Source: Granulosicoccus sp964594905 (GTDB lineage: Bacteria > Pseudomonadota > Gammaproteobacteria > Granulosicoccales > Granulosicoccaceae). Taken from it: 64,000 nt of DNA. Of the stretch, positions 37,353 to 44,203 are shown piece after piece. Each line of letters opens with the position of its first letter. Positions within the stretch are counted from its first letter, which is position 1. The stretch is taken from contig CAZQOI010000001.1 in NCBI GenBank assembly GCA_964594905.1, positions 1 through 64,000 on the forward strand. The letters are read 5' to 3'. Made by a program: the position numbers and the translations under genes. The notes below the pieces were generated by a model. It made no database searches, was not told the origin of the DNA, and saw only the letters and a program-made list of their open reading frames with translations.

Positions 37353-37970
37353 TTATCTCAGCATGACAAAGTCAAGCGTGCTCGGTAGTAATCTATTCAA
37401 AGATTTATTCACACCTTTTTTCGATACTGCAAACGCCACTCGGCCAACGTCGCCAAACTCTATCCATGAATTGAGAAATTTCTCAATTGGAATCGTCCGA
37501 TTGCCCCAAGCTGGGTCTGCAAGTAAAACTCTGTTGCCAACAATTCCACGAAATACAACGAAATGGTTGTAACCATCTAGGCCTAGCGGCACTATTGAGA
37601 CGCCAAGCTCTATTAATTCCTCGAGAGTCATTTTCCCGTAACCATCACCCGACATCCCGCGTTTAGTTACATAGCGACGTAAGTCCAATAGTGAAAATCC
37701 TTGTTTGATGATGAGAAGGTCTGGATTATCTATATATTCCTGACGTCCAATCAACTCTGTTGCCACCTCTTTTTCAGTGACGTTTAAGCCGTGTTGGTAG
37801 CGCAGAATTGTGGACAATGCTGCAGCGCCGCAACTTAAATCCCATTGTTGAACAATTACATTCCTCTGTCTGAGTTCGAGAAGTGATGTCACATGCCTGG
37901 TAGTGGCTGCGTTTACAGACGTGCATGCGAGAATAAATAAAGTAACTCCCCAAAAGTAGCAATAACGCAT
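37353..37970 (-). CDS. secreted C39-family cysteine peptidase, FapD-like
   Basis: From ATG 37970 the 205-residue protein starts with a Sec signal (MRYCYFWGVTLFILACTSVNA). The C39 active site is intact: Gln 41/42 and Cys 47 in QQWDLSCGAAAL, His 136 in GYNHFVVFRG, Asp 152 in LLADPAWGN. QGFSLLDLRRYV is shared with FapD, the periplasmic peptidase of functional amyloid operons. C39 peptidases cut after double-glycine-type leaders. There is no ABC transporter domain, so it should act in the periplasm. Four candidate substrates with such leaders are encoded at 38227-43449. Confidence 0.88.
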   Translation of the reverse strand: MRYCYFWGVTLFILACTSVNAATTRHVTSLLELRQRNVIVQQWDLSCGAAALSTILRYQHGLNVTEKEVATELIGRQEYIDNPDLLIIKQGFSLLDLRRYVTKRGMSGDGYGKMTLEELIELGVSIVPLGLDGYNHFVVFRGIVGNRVLLADPAWGNRTIPIEKFLNSWIEFGDVGRVAFAVSKKGVNKSLNRLLPSTLDFVMLR

Positions 37971-38226
37971 GAGTGTGAATTCTCCCGTTATGTTTGCTCT
38001 AGTGTACAAGAGCCACGGCAATCTGCGTGCGTATCGACATACAACAATAGGGTAGGTTCAGTTTAGAAGGAACTACAACTTAAGGTTGCGTTGCCAAACT
38101 AATTTAGTAATTTTTTAACAATAAACCAGACGATGAGCGTATTGCGAAATGTATGTTCGCAGGTTCACGATGGTATGGGTGAAGAAATTCACTTGGTACT
38201 TTTTTTAATTTTATATGGAGAATGAC
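37971..38226. promoter_or_regulatory. divergent promoter region with 19-base inverted repeat
   Basis: This 256-base region lies between the C39 peptidase gene and the first small export substrate. It contains TGCGAA-N7-TTCGCA at 38143-38161, a perfect 6-base dyad with a 7-base spacer, suited to a dimeric regulator. The ribosome site TGGAG is at 38216-38220, ahead of ATG 38227. AT-rich tracts (TTTTTTTAATTTTATAT) precede it. Confidence 0.55.
38143..38161. promoter_or_regulatory. inverted repeat TGCGAA-N7-TTCGCA
   Basis: This is a perfect 6-base dyad with spacer ATGTATG in the divergent promoter region of the C39/FapF-like and small-substrate genes. The arms are in place for binding a dimeric regulator; the LuxR-like protein encoded at 41761 is a candidate. 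A hairpin terminator is unlikely as no T-run follows. Confidence 0.5.
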
Positions 38227-38508
38227 ATGAAAAAATTGGCACATGTGCTGCCTCTGGTAGCTTCTTTGCTTTTTTCACTTAACGCGACGGCAAGCGAAAA
38301 TGGCAAGGTCATGCTCGACTATGAGCAACTTGATAGGGTCAATGCGGGAATTGCATTTGCTTTTGCAACATCGAATGCTAATGCAGCTGGTGTTTATATA
38401 TCGATAAGCAACACCGCAACGTCTACAGTTGCTGTTTCTGTATTTTCAGGACCACTAAGTGCGTCTGGATCTGATTCAAGTTCGGGTTCTATGTCGTTTG
38501 CGTGGTAG
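38227..38508 (+). CDS. small exported protein with Sec signal plus double-glycine-type leader (substrate 1)
   Basis: This 93-residue protein starts MKKLAHVLPLVASLLFS, a Sec signal ending at TASE. A second leader follows, LDYEQLDRVNAG, with L-12, Q-8, L-7, V-4, A-2 and G-1 before a likely C39 cut at 38349/38350. The predicted mature part begins IAFAFATSNANAAG and is rich in Ser, Ala, Gly and alternating beta residues (VYISISN, TVAVSVFSG), with no Cys. ATG 38227 follows TGGAG; the in-frame ATG 38215 is upstream of it. Shares its core with the next gene. Confidence 0.82.
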   Translation: MKKLAHVLPLVASLLFSLNATASENGKVMLDYEQLDRVNAGIAFAFATSNANAAGVYISISNTATSTVAVSVFSGPLSASGSDSSSGSMSFAW

Positions 38509-38684
38509 TAGATGTTGAACATAAGTAGGCGTTGATAATTCGATTTGCCACTGAAGTGGTAGATCTATACACCTCAATTTATAACTATTTTCGTATTGTT
38601 ACTCTAATTTATATTTTGCATTCTATTCGTGGCCGCATTTTTAGCGGTTGACGTTAATCTCAACAAATTAAAAGGACCTATATC

Positions 38685-38945
38685 ATGAAAAATCTTATTT
38701 CCGCTTCGTTTCTCGGTCTCGCACTGGTTGCTGGAACTGCTTCTGCTGACAAAATCATGTTGATGGATCAAGAGCTTGACACTGTCAATGCTGGAATTGC
38801 GTTCGCGTTTGGCCGTGCCGATGCTAACGCCGCTGGCAGATACTTCTCTTACACAAACGGTATTTCAGAAACTGCTGCTTTGAGTGTTCCTGGTCATGTT
38901 GCTTTGTCTGCGTCCAGCTCACGTAGTATCTCAGTAGCTTACTGA
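38685..38945 (+). CDS. small exported protein with Sec signal plus double-glycine-type leader (substrate 2)
   Basis: The 86-residue protein begins MKNLISASFLGLALVAG with a Sec signal ending at ASAD. The leader LMDQELDTVNAG fits the double-glycine consensus best of the four: L-12, E-8, L-7, V-4, A-2, G-1. The predicted mature part starts IAFAFGRADANAAG and is Ser/Ala-rich. Over the nine codons starting at GTC (38338 and 38784) it differs from substrate 1 only at four synonymous third positions, a sign of purifying selection on VNAGIAFAF. AAAGGA precedes the ATG. Confidence 0.82.
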   Translation: MKNLISASFLGLALVAGTASADKIMLMDQELDTVNAGIAFAFGRADANAAGRYFSYTNGISETAALSVPGHVALSASSSRSISVAY

Positions 38946-38981
38946 TTCAGCATTAGCCGTGATTTTCGGCAAATGATGATT

Positions 38982-39015
38982 GGGGCTGAAATCCGTATGG
39001 ATTCAGCCCCTTTTT
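38982..39015 (+). terminator. rho-independent terminator after substrate 2
   Basis: GGGGCTGA-A-ATCC and GGATTCAGCCCC pair across the loop GTAT with a single bulged A, followed by TTTTT. It ends the transcript of the two small genes. Confidence 0.88.
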
Positions 39016-39148
39016 GTAAGTTTCGGAGCTATTGCGGAGTTTCTGGTTTTGCGATCTTCAACGTGATGCAGAATGCTTGTTCCGGATGTGTGGAGGTTGG
39101 AAATAGTCCTGCTTCGTGTTATCTGTCTCAGATGAATTACTGGTGTAA

Positions 39149-39769
39149 ATGCAAAGTTCGAAAGCATTTGTAGTAGGTATCGGTGGTCCAGTCGGCGCTG
39201 GTAAAACTACGCTTATAAATTGTCTCTGTACAGAGATGCGTGATGACTGCTCTATTGGCGTCATCGTTAATGATTTACATGGTTCGCACGATGCAAGCTA
39301 TCTGCAAGGCATACATGTTCTGGAATCAGCTCGCATTTTCTCTGTTGTAACTGGGCGTGTCAAAAAACAGATATTTCGTCAAAACGAAGATCTTAATCAT
39401 CAGGCTATCAGGCAACTTAGTCGTCGGTACGAGGATATTGAAATAATATTTATCGAGGGAGTTGGTGATCGACTGGATAGCCAGTTTCGTCATAGTTTGG
39501 TCAATTATTTTATTTACATCATTGATTCTACAGATGGAGAGAGAATACCGCTTAAGGGTGGTAGGGGCGTTTCAAAATCTGAATTATTGGTTGTCAACAA
39601 AGTTGATCTAATTGATAAGGAAAATGGGCGGCTTGGTCGGATTAGTCTTAACATTCAAAAAGTCAGAGGGACTCGAGCTTATGTATTAGCAGCCCTCGAG
39701 CGGGGCTTGGGAGTAAACCACATAGCTCTAGCGATCAAACAGCATGTTCTTGAATTCAAGTCATCATGA
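39149..39769 (+). CDS. UreG/HypB-type SIMIBI GTPase lacking the CPH metal motif
   Basis: The 206-residue protein aligns with UreG throughout. GIGGPVGAGKTTLINCLC holds the P-loop (residues 11-21), IVNDLHGSHDASYL matches the TND region, IIFIEGVGDRLDSQF matches the ESGGDNL region, and VVNKVDLI is the guanine motif (150-154). The UreG nickel site TGGCPHTAIRED is replaced by TGRVKKQIFRQN, so Cys-Pro-His is lost. No urease or hydrogenase gene is in the window. It sits between export substrates 2 and 3. A role in regulating or energising that locus is inference. Confidence 0.82.
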   Translation: MQSSKAFVVGIGGPVGAGKTTLINCLCTEMRDDCSIGVIVNDLHGSHDASYLQGIHVLESARIFSVVTGRVKKQIFRQNEDLNHQAIRQLSRRYEDIEIIFIEGVGDRLDSQFRHSLVNYFIYIIDSTDGERIPLKGGRGVSKSELLVVNKVDLIDKENGRLGRISLNIQKVRGTRAYVLAALERGLGVNHIALAIKQHVLEFKSS

Positions 39770-39800
39770 CTTGCTTAACAACACACTCTAGGAGTAAAAA

Positions 39801-40253
39801 ATGATGGAATACAAAAACAAACGTATTTGCAGTTCGGTTTCAGTATCAATAGGCGTAAGCGTTTTACTTTGTACTCAGCTTGCATCTGCTGATTCTAAAA
39901 TGAAAATGAGTATTCACGAACTTGACTTAATTAGTGGTGGTGCTTCAGCAGTAGCCACAACCAGGGCACTTGCTACTGGCACCTATTACTCAGCGTCACT
40001 CACATCCTCTAACACAAACGCATTGAATGTTAGTAATGGATACGCTGGTGTGTCTGCAGCTGGCGGTGCTTCAGGCGCAGGGGCGGGAAGTGATGGTAAT
40101 GCTCAAACGGCAACTTCCGCTGCATCTGGCACTGGCCCAGCGACAGTTGAACGGACGACAAATTCGAATACTGCTTCTTCAGGACCAGGCGCTATCAGTA
40201 CCGGAATTTCGACATCGACATCAACTGGTTTAACATATATCTCTCTGCTGTAA
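39801..40253 (+). CDS. exported Ser/Gly/Thr-rich protein with double-glycine leader (substrate 3)
   Basis: The 150-residue protein has a Sec signal (about 1-30, ending QLASAD) and the leader MSIHELDLISGG with E-8, L-7, I-4, G-2, G-1. The predicted mature part ASAVATTRALATGTYYSAS is alignable with substrates 1 and 2 (A-x-A spacing, then G-x-Y-x-S), and continues into a long Ser/Gly/Ala/Thr-rich low-complexity tail. ATG 39801 or 39804 follows the site AGGAGT. It lies 31 bases after the GTPase gene, so the two are likely cotranscribed. Confidence 0.78.
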   Translation: MMEYKNKRICSSVSVSIGVSVLLCTQLASADSKMKMSIHELDLISGGASAVATTRALATGTYYSASLTSSNTNALNVSNGYAGVSAAGGASGAGAGSDGNAQTATSAASGTGPATVERTTNSNTASSGPGAISTGISTSTSTGLTYISLL

Positions 40254-40264
40254 CCAGGATATTA

Positions 40265-40302
40265 GCTGCATCCGACAACTTTTTAATATCGTCGGATGCA
40301 GC
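40265..40302. terminator. inverted repeat between convergent genes
   Basis: GCTGCATCCGAC (40265-40276) pairs perfectly with GTCGGATGCAGC (40291-40302) around a 14-base loop. It lies just after substrate 3 and before the stop of the convergent fibronectin-like gene. No clear T-run follows in the forward direction, so termination is probable but not certain. Confidence 0.6.
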
Positions 40303-40331
40303 CTTCGCAAGTGAAGTTTCAGAGTTAATAA

Positions 40332-41399
40332 TCATCGACTGGTTCGAAGTTGTACGTTACCTAGTAAGAAATTTTCAGCGCCGTGCGCATACACTTCGTA
40401 ACGATAGTTTGTGTCAGCTTGGAGGAGGTCGTCGTAGTAACTCATCACATTGAAACTACCTAGATACTCTCCGTTGCGATATATGTCAAATTTCTCAACG
40501 TTAGCTGTTGTATTCCAAAACAGTTCGACTGCTGAAGAAGAGTAAGTTTCGCCATAGACATTTGATGTGTTCCTGCCGTCAGACTGACTGCTGGACGAAG
40601 TGCTGTTGTCGGATGTGCCACGCGTTCTAACATCGATGTTGCGAGTAGCTCGGCTAACTCCATCCTTGATCAAGATGATTTCGTACTGATAAAGAGTTCC
40701 ACCATTTAAGCCTGAATCGAAGTAACTCGTTCCGTTGGTTGTATTGACATGCCGCCCTGTCCGATGAATTTGATATTCGTCGGCATATGGCGAGCTTGAA
40801 GGTCTGTCCCAAAAAAGCTCCAGTGCAGTCTCTGAGTATACTTCTGCCCGCAGGTTGCCTATTGGTGGATTACCTTCAGCAATAGCTTGGTTTTGAATGA
40901 TATCGCCCTGTGTTGGAGTTATGTCCTGTTGATCATTGATGTTCGGTGTAACTTCGACATCGGGCTGGACGCCAACACCAGACTGACTGGAACTGCTTGC
41001 CGTACAGCTACTGCTGCCACCAGTACTGCTGCTTACGCAGCTGTCTATAGAGGTATTGGTCTCGCTGACCTCATTGCTAAGAAGTGCTACGGGTAAACTT
41101 GGCGTAGATCGGTTACCAAAAGAGTCGACAGCAACTACTTGATAAATTCGATCTCCATCGGTAGGGAGCCGCGTGTCAAGATGACTGGTTACATCGCCAA
41201 GCCATTGGGATCCGTCGCTAGTTAGCAGTTCGTATCCTTTGATCCTATCTGTATCAGTTGAACGTTCCCAAAAAAGTTCAGCTGTACTTTGCGAATATTG
41301 AAGCAGTGAAAGATTTGCAGGGGTACTGGGTGGTCCTGCCATAACGGGTAGAGCAAACCCAGGTGCCGCTAGAAAAACGAGAAGTGTTTTTGCTTGCAT
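40332..41399 (-). CDS. secreted protein with fibronectin-III-like domains
   Basis: The 355-residue protein has a signal peptide (ending about residue 21, PVMAG). Three fibronectin-III-like units carry the repeated signature (S/T)A-x-ELFW: AELFWERSTDTDRIKGYEL (unit 1, about 27-105), ALELFWDRPSSSPYADEYQI (unit 2, about 180-262) and AVELFWNTTANVEKFDIYR (unit 3, about 282-354). Ser-rich linkers separate them. Such proteins often mediate surface binding. It is divergent from the LuxR-like gene. The link to the C39 locus is positional only. Confidence 0.78.
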   Translation of the reverse strand: MQAKTLLVFLAAPGFALPVMAGPPSTPANLSLLQYSQSTAELFWERSTDTDRIKGYELLTSDGSQWLGDVTSHLDTRLPTDGDRIYQVVAVDSFGNRSTPSLPVALLSNEVSETNTSIDSCVSSSTGGSSSCTASSSSQSGVGVQPDVEVTPNINDQQDITPTQGDIIQNQAIAEGNPPIGNLRAEVYSETALELFWDRPSSSPYADEYQIHRTGRHVNTTNGTSYFDSGLNGGTLYQYEIILIKDGVSRATRNIDVRTRGTSDNSTSSSSQSDGRNTSNVYGETYSSSAVELFWNTTANVEKFDIYRNGEYLGSFNVMSYYDDLLQADTNYRYEVYAHGAENFLLGNVQLRTSR

Positions 41400-41760
41400 G
41401 AGTGAATACCTTTTCAGTCTATAGAGCGATCCTCAACGTAGCATCACTTCAATGCTCTGGCCAATCCGCTATTCGTCGGTGAGCTATAGCGAAAGATGTA
41501 CGCCTAAAGGTGCATTTTTTATTTAGTTGCGTGCTCTCAATTGAACTTTTGGAGCGCAATATAAAAAAGGTATTTTATATTTCTGAGAAACGAATATTTA
41601 TGCATTGGCTAACCACATGCATAGTTGACAGAAATTTGCAAACGAAATCTAATAGCGCCGGTAATCACATGCTTTCAATTGCGTGTTACAAAACTCACAT
41701 GCATTCCGCAAAGTGCTCATGGAAACTACCTGAATCAATTTTTGTTTCAGCGTTCGATGG
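41400..41760. other. intergenic region upstream of LuxR-like and fibronectin-like genes
   Basis: This 361-base region must hold promoters for both divergent genes. An open frame at 41510-41776 exists but its composition (Cys/His-rich, no initiation context) does not look coding. At 41487-41503 the sequence AGCGAAAGATGTACGCC partly resembles the left half and spacer of the dyad at 38143 (TTGCGAAATGTATG). No terminator or RNA gene was recognised. Confidence 0.4.
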
Positions 41761-42582
41761 ATGGAGCAACAACTGATGAATCAAAAAATGGGTGTGGTCG
41801 GTAACGATCAGACGCAATTGAATGCGAACCAGGACCGGCAGTCTAAAGTGTCTGATCTAACAAAGGGTTCAAAAAATTCTGGAAGTGCTCATATTGCTGA
41901 CGATAAACACAACACGTGTCGATTAGCTATTGTGGATTCGCGCCAATGCCTGCGCGATGCTTTAGCCGAGTCCTTTGGCCAGCAGCTTTCCATTCCTGTT
42001 TCTGTCTATGATTCTTTGAATGGCCTCATAGCGTCAGATAATCCGCTTGGAAATACCACTACCTTGATCCTGCAGTTGCCTGCTGGATCTAGCCGTCCTG
42101 AGTTGGAATCTGATATTTCTGCGCTGCGTGAGTGGGATGCAGAGGTGAAAATAGTCTTGCTTGTTGATAAATTGACGCGTGAGGTGGTGGATATCTGCAG
42201 AGCGCTGGGTATAAGTGGATTGGTTTCAAGTGAGTACAGCTCAGGTCAAATACTAGTTTGCGTCAGCGTGGTGGAATCGGGCTTATGCTATTTCCCCGCA
42301 GATATAGAGCCCCAGGTCGTCACAAACAATTTTGCTAACGACGATATAGCAAATGTGCAGTTACCAAACCTTGACGGTACGCTGACTCCTCGACAGCAGC
42401 AAGTCATGCGTTATATCGCGATTGGGAAATCGAATAAGTACATAGCTGCTGAACTATCCCTATGTGAAAGCACGGTCAAAGTTCATGTGAGTGAAGTCAT
42501 GCGTCGTCTTGGAGCGACTAGTCGAACTCATGCTTCCTATATTATCAATCAGTTGGAAAGTAAGCATCAAGTTCTGACGTGA
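41761..42582 (+). CDS. LuxR/NarL-type regulator with degenerate receiver domain
   Basis: The 273-residue protein has an N-terminal polar tail (1-50), a receiver-like domain (53-175) and a LuxR HTH (about 210-268, LTPRQQQVMRYIAIGKSNKYIAAELSLCESTVKVHVSEVMRRL). In the receiver the phospho-acceptor position in TTLILQLPAG is Gln (105) rather than Asp, and the usual Lys in the GYLLK turn is Ser (GLVSSE). It is therefore probably not controlled by phosphorylation. ATG 41776 is an alternative start with GGAG nine bases upstream. It likely regulates the surrounding export locus. Confidence 0.8.
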   Translation: MEQQLMNQKMGVVGNDQTQLNANQDRQSKVSDLTKGSKNSGSAHIADDKHNTCRLAIVDSRQCLRDALAESFGQQLSIPVSVYDSLNGLIASDNPLGNTTTLILQLPAGSSRPELESDISALREWDAEVKIVLLVDKLTREVVDICRALGISGLVSSEYSSGQILVCVSVVESGLCYFPADIEPQVVTNNFANDDIANVQLPNLDGTLTPRQQQVMRYIAIGKSNKYIAAELSLCESTVKVHVSEVMRRLGATSRTHASYIINQLESKHQVLT

Positions 42583-42666
42583 GCCAGTACTTGCTGTCTA
42601 TCAGTATGAATGATGTCTTGTCCGAGAAGAATTCGGGTGATTTAAATATATTAAGGGAATAACAAT

Positions 42667-43449
42667 ATGACGATACGCATTCCATCATCTACCACTTTAG
42701 TTTTAGTTTTGGCTAGTGCTTTAGTTGTAGTACTACCTGCAATATCTCAGTCGGCTGAGCCAACACTTCTGACTGATTCACAACTTGATCAGGTTACCGC
42801 TGGTTTTCTGAGGATTGATGTGTCAGCGAATGCTCTCGCAATTTCAGACATGTCTGATACGTTTTCGAACACTGTGACCTCTACTAATGTTGACGTTGGA
42901 CAGACTGGTGCTAATGGTTACATCTATACCACCGGCACTGGTTCTGCGAACGCAACAGCGATTGGCCATCAGGTATACACAGGAGTGAGTGGTGGATTCG
43001 ATACAGACGAGGAAATTGTGCGTGTCGACGTCAATGTTGCTAACTTTACTTTAGCGGTTAATCAACGTGCAATTGACGGAGCGCAACGTCGTGCTGAGGG
43101 TGATCTGATCGCTGATCAACGTAGAGCTGATCGCAGAGCTGAATCAGATCAATCACGCCATGAACGTCGTGAAAATCACGCACAACGGCCTCTAACGCAG
43201 CGTCAGCGAGATGCGCTCGACGAACGTTACGCAGAACAGGACCAACGGATAGCCGATCGCAGAGAAAGGCAGGATGCAGGAGTAGCGAGACGCCGTGGCG
43301 TAAGAGATCGGCGAATACTTTCCAGGCAAGCCAATTCGGATGAGCGATTGCGTGCCCGAGCGGCGCACTTGGATATTCAGCCTTTATTGCTGCAAAATGA
43401 GACGCTGCATATAACGGTTGTAACTCGCAGGCCAGGTGACGAATCCTGA
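42667..43449 (+). CDS. exported protein with double-glycine-type leader and Arg-rich C-terminal helix (substrate 4)
   Basis: The 260-residue protein has a Sec signal (about 1-30, ending SQSAE), then the leader LLTDSQLDQVTAG with L-12, Q-8, L-7, V-4, A-2, G-1. The predicted mature N-terminus (FLRIDVSANALAISD) and following Thr/Asn/Gly-rich part (about 46-110) recall substrates 1-3. Residues about 135-235 form a strongly charged Arg/Glu/Asp/Gln helix with repeated DQRRADRRAE-type units, unlike the other substrates. A short beta tail ends the protein. The role is unknown. Confidence 0.75.
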   Translation: MTIRIPSSTTLVLVLASALVVVLPAISQSAEPTLLTDSQLDQVTAGFLRIDVSANALAISDMSDTFSNTVTSTNVDVGQTGANGYIYTTGTGSANATAIGHQVYTGVSGGFDTDEEIVRVDVNVANFTLAVNQRAIDGAQRRAEGDLIADQRRADRRAESDQSRHERRENHAQRPLTQRQRDALDERYAEQDQRIADRRERQDAGVARRRGVRDRRILSRQANSDERLRARAAHLDIQPLLLQNETLHITVVTRRPGDES

Positions 43450-43504
43450 TGCTTTAGGATTTATTCTCGGTATTACTTTGACACATATAAAGTAGCAAAG
43501 CACG

Positions 43505-44200
43505 TCACTGTACTTTCAACCGCTCGGGGGTAAATAGCTCAGCGTCAAGATCACCCAAAGCGCTTAGAAGTTCGACATAGCGCTCTCGACTTATCATGGT
43601 TGCGCCCATACTTAGCAGGTGATCGGTTTCCAACTGACAATCGATGAGTTCATAACGCCCACATCTAGCTAGATGAAGTAATGCGGTCTTGGATGCATCA
43701 CTTTGTCGCGAAAACATGGATTCACCAATAAAGAGCTGTCCAAGCTCGATGCCATACAGACCACCCACAAGTTGGTCTTGCATCCATACCTCTATGGATC
43801 TGGCGATGCCGAATCGATGCAGCTCGCAGTACGCATCTATCATTTCGCTTGTCACCCAGGTACCTGTGCTACCGGCACGCGGCGCGGCGCATTGCACCAT
43901 GACATCTCGATACACTTGATCTTCAGTAATACGAAAGCCTCGGGTACGAATTGATTTTTTCAGGCTTCTTGATTCTTTGATATCTTCGGGCCAGATGATG
44001 CACCTTGGGTCAGGAGACCACCACAAGATCGGTTCGCCTGCTTCATACCACGGGAAAATACCTGCTCTGTATGCATCAAGTAAACGTCGTGGGTTGAGGT
44101 TGCCGCCTGCCATGACCAAACCATTTGGCTCTCTCAATGCCGTATTGACAGGAGGGAAGGGCGTAATCTCGTCGTCAACTGCGAGAAACGGAATTGGCAT
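43505..44200 (-). CDS. aat: leucyl/phenylalanyl-tRNA--protein transferase
   Basis: Aat adds Leu or Phe to N-terminal Arg/Lys of proteins, creating N-degrons for ClpS/ClpAP. The motifs PNGLVMAGGNLNPRRLLDAYRAGIFPWY, WWSPDPRCII, and GGLYGIELGQLFIGESMFS (in parts) are diagnostic; the 231-residue length is normal. It lies 3 bases downstream of the FemAB-like gene on the same strand, so the two are cotranscribed. Confidence 0.95.
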   Translation of the reverse strand: MPIPFLAVDDEITPFPPVNTALREPNGLVMAGGNLNPRRLLDAYRAGIFPWYEAGEPILWWSPDPRCIIWPEDIKESRSLKKSIRTRGFRITEDQVYRDVMVQCAAPRAGSTGTWVTSEMIDAYCELHRFGIARSIEVWMQDQLVGGLYGIELGQLFIGESMFSRQSDASKTALLHLARCGRYELIDCQLETDHLLSMGATMISRERYVELLSALGDLDAELFTPERLKVQ

Positions 44201-44203
44201 GAC

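Noticed and set aside
37353..37970. Bacteriocin ABC exporter (PCAT) peptidase domain
   Set aside because: The protein has its own Sec signal and no membrane or ATPase domain; it is a stand-alone secreted peptidase.
38236..38252. TGGCAC-N5-CTGC resembling a sigma-54 promoter
   Set aside because: It lies inside the signal-peptide codons of substrate 1 and misses a base of the consensus.
38973..39173. 66-codon open frame after the terminator of substrate 2
   Set aside because: It begins inside the terminator hairpin and runs past the start of the UreG-like gene; composition is not protein-like.
39149..39769. Genuine urease accessory protein UreG
   Set aside because: The nickel motif CPH is missing and no urease gene is near, so the ureG symbol would mislead.
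41510..41776. 88-codon open frame ahead of the LuxR-like gene
   Set aside because: Cys/His-rich random-looking composition, no ribosome site, overlaps the LuxR start; looks like promoter DNA.
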